A DNA stretch of 9,032 nt from CAVRZY01 sp963725415 (GTDB taxonomy: Bacteria; Acidobacteriota; Terriglobia; Bryobacterales; Bryobacteraceae), in NCBI GenBank assembly GCA_963725415.1, contig CAVRZY010000197.1, positions 1 to 9,032 on the forward strand, in the 5' to 3' direction. Under the pieces are notes generated by a model. The model searched no databases. It was not told where the DNA came from and was given only the letters and a program-made list of their open reading frames with translations. How positions within the stretch are numbered: the first letter of the stretch is position 1; each line of letters starts with the position of its first letter. Positions 1 through 5,486 of the stretch are shown here, one piece after another. The position numbers and the translations under genes were made by a program.

Positions 1-1
1 C

Positions 2-40
2 CCGGATGCCTCAAGTCTACTGAATTCTGCTGCCATCCGG
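2..40. repeat. Short inverted repeat at the left edge
   Basis: Arms CCGGATG (2-8) and CATCCGG (34-40) are exact reverse complements separated by 25 bases. The repeat lies just outside the point where nuoH similarity begins (about 61). It may be part of an element end or chance; the arms are only 7 bases long and no transposase is visible. Confidence 0.25.
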
Positions 41-60
41 ATCTGTCGCCAACGCCGTTC

Positions 61-536
61 CTGAACAGCCACTATGCGCTGTTGGGGACGCTGTGCAGCG
101 GCGCGTAGCTCATCAGCTACGAGGTGGCCCTGGCCTTCGCGCTGCTGGACGGCGTGATGATGGCCGGCACCTTGGGCCTGGCAGGCATTGTGCGGGCGCG
201 GCAAGGGCGGGGGACCTGGTTCCCCTTTGACAACTATGGGCTAATGCTGCTGCCCTTCGTGATGTACCAGAATGGGGGCCGTCGCGGAAACCAACCGGGT
301 CTCGTTCGATCTGCTGGAGGCCGAATCCGAGCTGCTGGGCGGCTTTATGACCGAGTACAGCGGATTCCGCTGGGCGTTGTACTTTCTGGCCGAGTACTGC
401 AACATTTTCGTGATCTCCTCGGTGGCGGTGACGCTGTTCTGGGGCGGCTGGCTGCTGCCTTCCCCAGCGCGGCTTGGCTAGAGTATCCGTTCGACTACGC
501 CTTCCCGCTCGCGCTGATCGCCGGCAAGGGGCTGCT
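61..536 (+). pseudogene. nuoH: nuoH fragment 1 (middle part), inactivated
   Basis: This is the decayed middle part of NuoH, the membrane quinone-site subunit of NADH:quinone oxidoreductase (complex I). Recognisable stretches, read across frames, are NSHYALLG, LISYEVALAFALL, FDNYGLMLLPFV, AVAETNR, EAESELLGGF, TEYSGFRWALYFLAEY and VAVTLFWGGW, then WLEYPFDY. Three lesions are visible. TAG at 106-108 stands where the family has CAG (Gln before LISYEV). One extra base lies in the G run at 274-278 and shifts the frame. One base is missing at about 461-465, which restores the frame. Similarity stops near 536; both the N-terminal region and the last third are absent. An open frame from 124 to 564 crosses the lesions but cannot give a NuoH protein. 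It is roughly 75% alike to fragment 2 in the stretch I compared, so the two are not a recent duplication. Confidence 0.85.
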
Positions 537-560
537 AAGAGATATCCTCCTACTACTCTC

Positions 561-860
561 CTAGGCTATCAACAGAGCGCTTATCTCGGAATCTGATGCT
601 GATTCTGGCCGAAATGACATCGCGGCAATGTGGGAAAGGGCAAAGAACGTGAACGGACTACTGGTTTTATCGAAAACCGCCAGGAACCCTGGATACGATT
701 TCATATTGACCAAAGTCCCGGCCGGGAGGCGGTGCTTCGCTTGCCCGACCAATAGGGTCATGGGTAGTTTCAGTTCAAAGGTCTGGTCGGCCTCCGAATG
801 CTCTTTCGAGAATCGTTGGACCAGACTCTTCCAATCGGGAGCATCTGGGGCACTAGTCAT
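561..860 (-). CDS. Hypothetical small protein (99 aa) between two nuoH remnants
   Basis: I do not recognise the family. The frame reads MTSAPDAPDWKSLVQRF at the N-terminus, a charged helix-like start. A strand-rich core follows (LPMTLLVGQAKHRLPAGTLV, YPGFLAVFD, PFTFFALSHIAAMSF), and the protein ends ALLIA. No signal peptide or membrane segment is seen. The frame stays open upstream to 989, but that extension is antisense to nuoH fragment 2, so ATG at 860 is chosen. TACAAT (complement of 868-873) lies directly upstream, which would put the transcript start almost at the ATG. No Shine-Dalgarno sequence is visible, so a leaderless message is possible. Base composition is less GC-rich than the flanking nuoH pieces. 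The gene exactly fills the gap between the end of nuoH fragment 1 and the start of fragment 2, so it looks like inserted cargo. Confidence 0.5.
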   Translation of the reverse strand: MTSAPDAPDWKSLVQRFSKEHSEADQTFELKLPMTLLVGQAKHRLPAGTLVNMKSYPGFLAVFDKTSSPFTFFALSHIAAMSFRPESASDSEISALLIA

Positions 861-867
861 AGCGGCA

Positions 868-873
868 ATTGTA
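868..873 (-). promoter_or_regulatory. Possible -10 element for the 561-860 gene
   Basis: The minus strand reads TACAAT here, five of six matches to the TATAAT consensus. It ends 7 bases before the ATG at 860. No good -35 hexamer is seen 16-18 bases upstream; that position lies inside nuoH fragment 2. Confidence 0.3.
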
Positions 874-882
874 CCGCAAAAG

Positions 883-1596
883 GTTCTGGCCTTCTCGCTG
901 CTGTCCGGCGTGATGGCGGCCGGGACGCTTTCGATGGTCAACATCGTCAAGGCGCAGCAGGAGCGGCACATCTGGTTCGTCTTCGACAACTACGGGCTGA
1001 TGGTGGTGCCCTTTGTGATTTACCTGATTGCGGCCATAGCCGAGACCAACCGCGCGCCGTTCGATCTGCCGGAGGCCGAGTCGGAGCTGGTGGCGGGCTT
1101 CCATACCGAGTACAGCGGTTTTCGCTGGGCGCTGTATTTTTTGGCCGAGTACGCCAGTATCTTCGTGATCGCATCAGTGGCGGTGACGCTGTTCTGGGGC
1201 GGCTGGCTGCGGCCGCTGCCCAACGTGGCCTGGCTGGAGTATCCGCTGGACTACGGGGTGCCGCTGGGGATTATGGGGGTCTCGGGGGTGCTGTGTTTCC
1301 GCATGGCGCGGCGGCTGAAGAGCAAGCTGTACCAGCTCTTGCTGATGGCCGTGGGCCTGGGCCTGATCCTGCTGGGCCTGGTGTTCCTGGCGCCGGTGAT
1401 CAACCGCGCAGTGATCGGCCTGTTCTGGTTCCTGCTGAAGGTCTGGGTGGTCATCTACGCGATGATTTGGTTCCGCGGGACCTGGCCGCGGTACCGCTAC
1501 GACCAGTTGATGAACATCGGCTGGAAGCGCCTGATCCCGATCGGCATGGCCATGGTGCTGCTGAACGCGGCGGTGGGGATGCTGCGGGGGCGGTGA
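883..1596 (+). pseudogene. nuoH: nuoH fragment 2: C-terminal part of NADH-quinone oxidoreductase subunit H
   Basis: An unbroken frame of 237 codons covers the C-terminal part of NuoH, the proton-pumping membrane-arm subunit that forms much of the quinone chamber of complex I. Family marks in order are FDNYGLMVVPFVIYLIAAIA, ETNRAPFDLPEAESELVAGF, TEYSGFRWALYFLAEYASIF, TLFWGGWLRP, several hydrophobic helices, WFRGTWPRYRYDQLMNIGWK and a final hydrophobic helix ending MLRGR. Roughly the first 160-190 residues expected in the family (early helices and the first quinone-binding loop) are missing. Similarity begins abruptly at about 883, next to the unrelated minus-strand gene. The frame can be read from 628, but the 628-882 part is antisense to that gene and shows no NuoH similarity. 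No start codon with a ribosome binding site is evident at the breakpoint. The frame is clean, so the truncation may be recent or the fragment may still be translated, but a functional NuoH is unlikely. Its stop is 16 bases from the stop of the convergent HEPN gene. Confidence 0.85.
1494..1537 (+). repeat. Left copy of nuoH 3'-segment direct repeat
   Basis: This 44-base stretch of nuoH fragment 2 encodes YRYDQLMNIGWKRLI. It matches 3460-3503 at 41 of 44 positions by eye, including an uninterrupted 22-base match (1494-1515 with 3460-3481). The two copies point the same way and bracket the whole hicB-abiGi-MNT-HEPN operon. Confidence 0.75.
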
Positions 1597-1612
1597 AAGC
1601 TACAAGTGCGAG

Positions 1613-1996
1613 TTACTCCCCAGCCCCCAGGAGGCGACGAACCTCGTGCAGGAATTCGCGGGCCCGGTCAATCATCTGGATCACGTCATCGGCAGCCAGA
1701 ATCGCATCGAACCCGTAGTCGCCCTGCAAGCGCTTATCGAAAGCGTCCAAGATCCAGCGGTGGTATTTCGGAGCCATGCTGCCGGTTTTGGCGAAGTGCT
1801 CGCCAAAAGCGGCATGGACACCGGCGTGCTTTCTGAAGCTAAGATTCTGGTGGATGAGGAGGGCCTCGGCGGCATAGAACATGGCGTAGTACGCTCGTCC
1901 GGCTGCAAAGTCGAGGTCGCCATGCTCAGTCAGGGTTTGTGCGGCATCGATCGCACGAGAGGCTTTCTCGAGGAGCTTTCCAACCTCCGGTCTCAC
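1613..1996 (-). CDS. HEPN domain protein (MNT partner)
   Basis: This 127-residue all-helical protein is of the HEPN superfamily, in the style of the stand-alone HEPN proteins encoded beside MNT nucleotidyltransferases. Marks are GRAYYAMFYAAEALLIH (residues 33-49), SFRKHAGVHAAFGEHF (53-68), then LDAFDKRLQGDYGF and a C-terminal helix. In characterised MNT-HEPN systems the HEPN protein is the toxin, often an RNase, and the nucleotidyltransferase neutralises it by transferring AMP. The strict RX4HXY motif of HepT-type toxins is not present. The nearest match is R55-KHAGV-H61 (RX5H), so RNase activity is uncertain. The start is GTG at 1996, giving a 4-base GTGA overlap with the stop of the upstream nucleotidyltransferase gene, which indicates translational coupling. 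It is the last gene of the minus-strand operon and converges on nuoH fragment 2. Confidence 0.85.
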   Translation of the reverse strand: MRPEVGKLLEKASRAIDAAQTLTEHGDLDFAAGRAYYAMFYAAEALLIHQNLSFRKHAGVHAAFGEHFAKTGSMAPKYHRWILDAFDKRLQGDYGFDAILAADDVIQMIDRAREFLHEVRRLLGAGE

Positions 1997-2313
1997 GCAG
2001 CAATTGCCTCACTTCGCACCGTCGCCACAAACGGCGGCGCCCTCGCTGCCCAATCCCGTTCAGAGACGAAAACGCGGCTGACGCTGACTCCGTACTTCAG
2101 GGACAATTCGGAGGTCAGATCCCCGGTGCGGTCCACCTCGGCGCCGTAGTCAGCCACCTCCTCCAAAACCACGAGAACGTCCACGTCTGATTCGCTGTCC
2201 TGCTCGCCCCGGGCATAGGATCCGTACAGGTAGGTGCCCCGGAGGCGATCGCCGTAGATAGCCTGCAAGCCTGCCTTGAATTCCTGGATCAACCGCTGGA
2301 TACGGGGCTCCAT
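1993..2313 (-). CDS. MNT-type minimal nucleotidyltransferase (antitoxin candidate)
   Basis: This 106-residue DNA polymerase beta-like nucleotidyltransferase has the signature GSX10DXD. Gly31-Ser32 begins the GSYARGE stretch and Asp43-x-Asp45 (in SDVDVLVVLEE) would bind the metals. The N-terminal helix and the LYGSYARG strand-turn are typical. The C-terminal VSRVFVSERDW and PFVATVRSEAI agree with MNT proteins paired with HEPN partners. By family knowledge it would transfer AMP from ATP to the HEPN protein and so silence it; substrate and activity here are inferred. ATG at 2313 is preceded by a weak GGTGAG about 7 bases upstream. The gene lies 20 bases after the stop of the AbiGi-like gene and overlaps the HEPN gene by 4 bases. 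Confidence 0.88.
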   Translation of the reverse strand: MEPRIQRLIQEFKAGLQAIYGDRLRGTYLYGSYARGEQDSESDVDVLVVLEEVADYGAEVDRTGDLTSELSLKYGVSVSRVFVSERDWAARAPPFVATVRSEAIAA

Positions 2314-2333
2314 TCTGTCTCACCGCTTCAGCT

Positions 2334-3134
2334 TCATTCTATCTCAGGGAAGGTGATTTGCCCAAGATAATCCGGCACGTCCTCTCTGAAGCGTTTCGCA
2401 TAGCGACTTCGCAGGATCACACGACACACGTCGTCCAGCCTGAACCTGACGTCGCCAATCACCCGCCACTCCCGTTCCATGTAGAAGTTTTTCTCATCCG
2501 TGTCGTCTTTCTGCGAATCGAACGGGACACAAAAACTGAGAAAATGAAAACGAACCATGCTGTCAAGGATAGGAGCAGTCGAAAGGACTGTTCCTTTCGG
2601 AGTAGGGCCGTGGTCATACCTTTCCCGGAATGCCTCGCTGATCAGCCTGTTGCTTGAGACCAGGTAGTCCTTGATGAGCCGTTCCATAAGCTCGGCCCTG
2701 GTCAACGGATCTGGCCTTTTTGCGGGATCAGGGAACAACACTATTGCGCCCGGATCGTCTGGTGGAACGACGGAATCGCCGACGATATAGAAGGCGGGGG
2801 TGGCACCTTGCTTTATGAGGAAGGATTTCAGGAAGCTCAGGCCGAACGCGCTGTACTTGGCCGTGTGGATGCCAAAGTCGGCAACAGGGATGTCACAGAG
2901 GTATACGGCGTCCACATGGACCATGGTCCGCTGCATGAAACTCTTATCACCGCGGAATTCGACGCGAGCGGGTCCGTCTGGACAGTCCCGTCGGTGCAGG
3001 AGCCGTCTGTCCCGGAGGATTTTCACCAGACAGGCGTATTGGGCGTCTTCATCGTGGCTACCATCTGGCTTTCTGCAGTCACCTCCGGTGAAGTGCGTCA
3101 GTTCTTTGGATACGTAACGTTGATGATGGGTCAT
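2334..3134 (-). CDS. AbiGi-like abortive infection protein
   Basis: This 266-residue soluble protein resembles the AbiGi family (putative antitoxin half of the AbiG abortive infection system against phage). Family-like marks are YVSKELTHF (residues 7-15), EDAQYACLVKIL (29-40), VYLCDIPVADFGIH (77-90), KYSAFGLSFLKSFLIKQGA (93-111), AFYIVGD (114-120) and NFYMEREWRVIGDVRF (216-231). The family also resembles DUF2971 proteins in its central CDIP...F.IH...Y..FGL region, so DUF2971 is the alternative name. The usual partner AbiGii is not seen in the window. ATG at 3134 lies 6 bases after the HicB stop. No close Shine-Dalgarno sequence is present (GGAGG lies about 25 bases upstream, inside hicB), which suggests translation coupled to hicB. 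The biochemical activity of AbiGi is not established, so the role in phage exclusion rests on the family name and on the toxin-antitoxin neighbours. Confidence 0.75.
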   Translation of the reverse strand: MTHHQRYVSKELTHFTGGDCRKPDGSHDEDAQYACLVKILRDRRLLHRRDCPDGPARVEFRGDKSFMQRTMVHVDAVYLCDIPVADFGIHTAKYSAFGLSFLKSFLIKQGATPAFYIVGDSVVPPDDPGAIVLFPDPAKRPDPLTRAELMERLIKDYLVSSNRLISEAFRERYDHGPTPKGTVLSTAPILDSMVRFHFLSFCVPFDSQKDDTDEKNFYMEREWRVIGDVRFRLDDVCRVILRSRYAKRFREDVPDYLGQITFPEIE

Positions 3135-3140
3135 GGGCTG

Positions 3141-3401
3141 CTAGACGGGAACCGCCACCTCCAGAACTTCCCTCCGCGGCTTCTTTGGAGGGCTGTCTGG
3201 CGGGACCGGCTCGCCGGACTTGACGAGGCCCTCGATGTATCCGAGTATGGCCTCCCTGACCATCGCCCGAGTCTCCGCGAGCGTCTCGCCCTGGGTCCAT
3301 AGGCCGGGCAGCGCAGGAACGCGGGCGACGTACCCACCCTCTTCCGCACGCTCGAACAACACGGTGTAATGGAACCGCCTTCCCTGAGCATCCACCGACA
3401 T
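3141..3401 (-). CDS. HicB-family antitoxin-like protein
   Basis: This 86-residue protein has the HicB fold signature: HYTVLFERAEEGGYVARVPA (residues 11-30), LPGLWTQGETLAETRAMVRE (31-50) and AILGYIEGLVKSGEPVP. This is the partially degraded RNase-H-like N-terminal domain typical of HicB/COG1598 proteins. The C-terminal DNA-binding domain found in longer HicB proteins is absent. HicB normally neutralises the small mRNA-cleaving toxin HicA, but no HicA reading frame (about 60-80 residues, double-stranded-RNA-binding-like) is seen next to it. An in-frame GTG at 3416 would give 91 residues. ATG at 3401 is preferred because GGGAAAG lies a proper distance upstream of it, while GAGG sits too close to the GTG. 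It is the first gene of the minus-strand operon and is followed after 6 bases by the AbiGi-like gene. Confidence 0.85.
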   Translation of the reverse strand: MSVDAQGRRFHYTVLFERAEEGGYVARVPALPGLWTQGETLAETRAMVREAILGYIEGLVKSGEPVPPDSPPKKPRREVLEVAVPV

Positions 3402-3422
3402 GGCTGGCTTTCCCACGCCTCA

Positions 3423-3428
3423 AGTGTA
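3423..3428 (-). promoter_or_regulatory. Possible -10 element for the hicB-abiGi-MNT-HEPN operon
   Basis: The minus strand reads TACACT here, about 22 bases before the ATG at 3401. It is a fair -10 match at a sensible distance, but no convincing -35 hexamer is visible. The -35 position falls at the edge of the nuoH scrap. Confidence 0.3.
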
Positions 3429-3459
3429 GCCGAGTCGCGGCGGCCCATCCTGGGCGCTT

Positions 3460-3503
3460 CCGCTACGACCAGTTGATGAACCTCGGCTGGAACCGCCTCA
3501 TCC
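3460..3503 (+). pseudogene. nuoH: nuoH fragment 3: scrap of the 3' end (right direct repeat)
   Basis: The + frame reads FRYDQLMNLGWNRLI, the conserved segment before the last helix of NuoH. It matches nuoH fragment 2 at 1494-1537 in 41 of 44 bases. Similarity ends abruptly on both sides: the preceding WFRGTWP region is not recognisable and the final hydrophobic helix is missing. The frame stays open to 3715, but the residues after 3505 no longer resemble NuoH. It lies about 44 bases upstream of the hicB-like gene, on the opposite strand. Confidence 0.75.
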
Positions 3504-3504
3504 A

Positions 3505-3704
3505 CCATCCGTACAAGGCTGTGATCCGGAGACACTGCGATCCGGGGTTCGTGGCATTGCGGAAGGTCTACCAGAACTCCGCCCAGGAGCCGAGTTTCGG
3601 CGCCGCAACTGATTTCGCAGTGAACGAACACTCAAGGATATCGGCTCGTGTCTGGAGGACTACTTGCCCGCGCAGGTCTGCACACGGTCGCGGATTATCG
3701 AGCT
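3505..3704. other. Unassigned stretch between nuoH and oxidoreductase remnants
   Basis: About 200 bases with no recognisable gene. Open frames cross it on both strands (for example + frame DPGFVALRKVYQNSAQEP), but none has a ribosome binding site or resembles a family I know. It is probably junction debris, possibly including further decayed oxidoreductase sequence. Confidence 0.4.
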
Positions 3705-3867
3705 GGGCCGGCTGAGGACCACCATCTGCCATCTGGGCAACATCTGCTGCCGGCTGGGCCGCGACGTGAGATTCGATCTGAAGACCGAAACCTCCGGCCA
3801 TGACAAGGAGGCGAACGCGCTGCTCACCAAAGACTACCGAGCGCCCTACACGCTGCCTGAGGTCTGA
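3705..3867 (+). pseudogene. C-terminal remnant of a Gfo/Idh/MocA oxidoreductase
   Basis: The last roughly 50 codons read LRTTICHLGNICCRLGRDVR, then EANALLTKDYRAPYTLPEV and a TGA stop. This is the typical end of Gfo/Idh/MocA-family proteins of Planctomycetota and Acidobacteriota, where a GHRSTT-CHL-N-xxRLGR segment is followed by (D/E)EAN.LL...YR.PY.LP. The NAD-binding Rossmann domain and the rest of the protein are absent. Upstream sequence has degraded forms of the preceding segment at best (IIELGRLRTT for an expected DIEIGHRSTT). It is not a copy of the neighbouring 3871-5175 gene, whose C-terminus differs (YRKPWRLVV). It ends 3 bases from the stop of that gene, tail to tail. Confidence 0.7.
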
Positions 3868-3870
3868 TGG

Positions 3871-5175
3871 CTACACCACCAGTCTCCAGGGCTTGCGGTA
3901 CTCGCGGTGCAGGTATTTGCGGGCTTCCCGTTGCAGGACGGTTTGGTCGCGGTCGTCCCAGTCCAGCCGTAGTTTGCTGAGATAGGAGACGTTGGCGAGG
4001 ATGCAGGCGGCCGAGGAGCGATAGCAGTTCTCGATATCACTGTTGGGCTTCTGGCGGGTTTTGACGCACTCCAGGAAGTTGGCCCAGTGCAGCGGGTGCG
4101 GGTCGGTCACGCGCTTCATCTCTGCGGCTTCGAGGTCGGAGCCCTTTTCCGGCCAGATCTGGTAGAGGCTGCGGTCCACGAACAGGGTTCCCTTGCTGCC
4201 GTAGAAAGCCGTCCCGTAGCCGTGGTTGAAGAAGGACTGGGCGTTGCCGGAGCGGTACTCGTAAGTGGCGATGAAGCCCGGGTACTCGTAAGCGACCTGC
4301 AAGGTGTCCGGCGTTTCGGTGTTGTCCTCGAACCAGAGCTTGCCGCCTAGGGCGGTGATGGCCTTGGGCATAGGCTCCCCGAAAGCCAGGTGAACGATGT
4401 CGAGGACGTGAACGCCCCAGTCAGTCATCATGCCGCCGGCGTAGTCCCAGAAGTAGCGGAAGTAGGGGAACTTTTTGGGATACACGCCCCAGCGGTTCTG
4501 GTTGAAGGGGCGCTTGGGAGCGGGGCCGAGCCACATGTCCCAATCGAGGTCGGGCGGCGGATCGGAGTCGGGAGGATTGCCGACGCCCTCCGGTTTCTGG
4601 TTGCCGTAATTCCAGGTGCGGCAGAAAGTGATTTTGCCAAGCTGGCCGCTGCGCACGATCTCGCAGGCTTTCTGGAAGTGCGCTCCGGAACGCTGCCAGG
4701 TGCCGGCCTGCACGACGCGCTTGTACTTGCGCGCGGCCTCGACCATCTTCTGGCCCTCCTCGACCGCCACGCAGATGGGCTTTTCGACGTAGACGTCTTT
4801 GCCAGCTTTGCAGGCCTCGACGGTCATGTAAGCGTGCCAGTGGTCGGGCGTGGAGATGCAGACGATGTCGATGGATTTGTCGGCCAGGATCTCCCGAAAA
4901 TCTTTCACCTCGCGGGCCTTCTGGCCGCCACGGGCGACCAGGGCGGCGGCTCTCTCCAGAGCCGGCTGGTAGACGTCGCAGATGGCGACAACTTCGAGGC
5001 CGGGCTGTTTCATTGCGGCGGTGACGTTTTCGGTGCCCATCATTCCTATGCCGATGAAGCCGGCGGTGATGCGGTCGTTGGCGCCGTTGACGTTACCCGT
5101 GAAGAGGGAAGTGGTGAAGGCGGCGCCGGCGGCGGTCTTCAGGAAATCTCTGCGGTCGGAGTCTGGCTGGTACAT
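3871..5175 (-). CDS. Tat-exported Gfo/Idh/MocA family oxidoreductase
   Basis: This 434-residue protein is of the NAD(P)-dependent Gfo/Idh/MocA family, which acts on sugars, inositols and related polyols or their degradation products. A twin-arginine signal (SDRRDFLKTAAGAAF, residues 6-20) suggests export. The Rossmann motif is FIGIGMMG (40-47). ICDVYQP (65-71) follows the second strand, then CISTPDHWHAYM (106-117) and the family-defining VEKPI (130-134). The C-terminal alpha/beta domain contains GGMMTDWGVHVLDIVH (247-262), which holds the conserved Asp/His region near the substrate site. Length is normal for this exported subfamily. The frame is open to 5577, but ATG at 5175 is chosen because AAGGA lies 7 bases upstream and the Tat signal begins there; ATG at 5205 has no ribosome binding site. 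Substrate cannot be told from sequence. The gene stands alone, divergent from the exported protein gene at 5487. Confidence 0.93.
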   Translation of the reverse strand: MYQPDSDRRDFLKTAAGAAFTTSLFTGNVNGANDRITAGFIGIGMMGTENVTAAMKQPGLEVVAICDVYQPALERAAALVARGGQKAREVKDFREILADKSIDIVCISTPDHWHAYMTVEACKAGKDVYVEKPICVAVEEGQKMVEAARKYKRVVQAGTWQRSGAHFQKACEIVRSGQLGKITFCRTWNYGNQKPEGVGNPPDSDPPPDLDWDMWLGPAPKRPFNQNRWGVYPKKFPYFRYFWDYAGGMMTDWGVHVLDIVHLAFGEPMPKAITALGGKLWFEDNTETPDTLQVAYEYPGFIATYEYRSGNAQSFFNHGYGTAFYGSKGTLFVDRSLYQIWPEKGSDLEAAEMKRVTDPHPLHWANFLECVKTRQKPNSDIENCYRSSAACILANVSYLSKLRLDWDDRDQTVLQREARKYLHREYRKPWRLVV

Positions 5176-5486
5176 AGCTTGTTCCTTTTCGAAATTCCCA
5201 ATCATACAGCACTGAGCGGCGCCGTGGGGAAGCAGGGCCGGTACAGACTCGCCCCGGTCATTGGCGGGGGCGGATGAGGGGGCCAACGGAGGCGGTTGGA
5301 TGTATAATCCATAGTGGCCAGCAGGCCAAAACGGAAATCCCGGCTGATAGGCGCGAACCGGCTCCGGAGCGAGCAGGTCCTGGGGGCTTGTGGAAGTGAC
5401 GTGCTCACCCGCCAACCGGCGACTGTGGTATCGTTTTGCCGTGTAGCCGTTTAGCCCAAACGAGAGTTGGAACCAGGAGGGATGAG
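5176..5486. other. Divergent intergenic region of about 310 bases
   Basis: This region separates the 5' ends of the minus-strand oxidoreductase and the plus-strand exported protein, so it should hold both promoters. I see an AAGGA ribosome binding site next to 5175 (minus), an AGGAGGG at about 5476-5482 (plus) and a perfect TATAAT on the plus strand at 5303-5308. No conserved RNA structure or gene is recognised. Confidence 0.6.
5303..5308 (+). promoter_or_regulatory. TATAAT hexamer, possible -10 element
   Basis: This is a perfect -10 consensus on the plus strand, but no TTGACA-like hexamer lies 16-18 bases upstream. It is about 180 bases before the ATG at 5487, which would give a long leader. 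It could be real or chance. Confidence 0.3.

Noticed and set aside
628..882. Plus-strand extension of the nuoH fragment 2 frame back to an ATG at 628
   Set aside because: The residues have no NuoH character and are the shadow of the minus-strand 561-860 gene; NuoH similarity begins only at about 883.
1646..2149. Plus-strand open frame of 167 codons
   Set aside because: It lies opposite the HEPN and MNT genes, whose motifs are clear; it has no family character of its own.
8..3425. Shared 9-mer GCCTCAAGT at 8-16 and 3417-3425, both upstream of nuoH pieces
   Set aside because: Possibly matching junctions, but nine bases with little further agreement can be chance.
3131..3631. Minus-strand open frame of 166 codons covering the hicB region
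   Set aside because: It is in a different frame from the clear HicB sequence; its composition (Arg/Ser/Pro rich) is that of a shadow frame.
4390..5277. Plus-strand open frame of 295 codons rich in Gly, Val, Ala and His
   Set aside because: It is the complementary shadow of the Gfo/Idh/MocA oxidoreductase, which carries all expected motifs on the minus strand.
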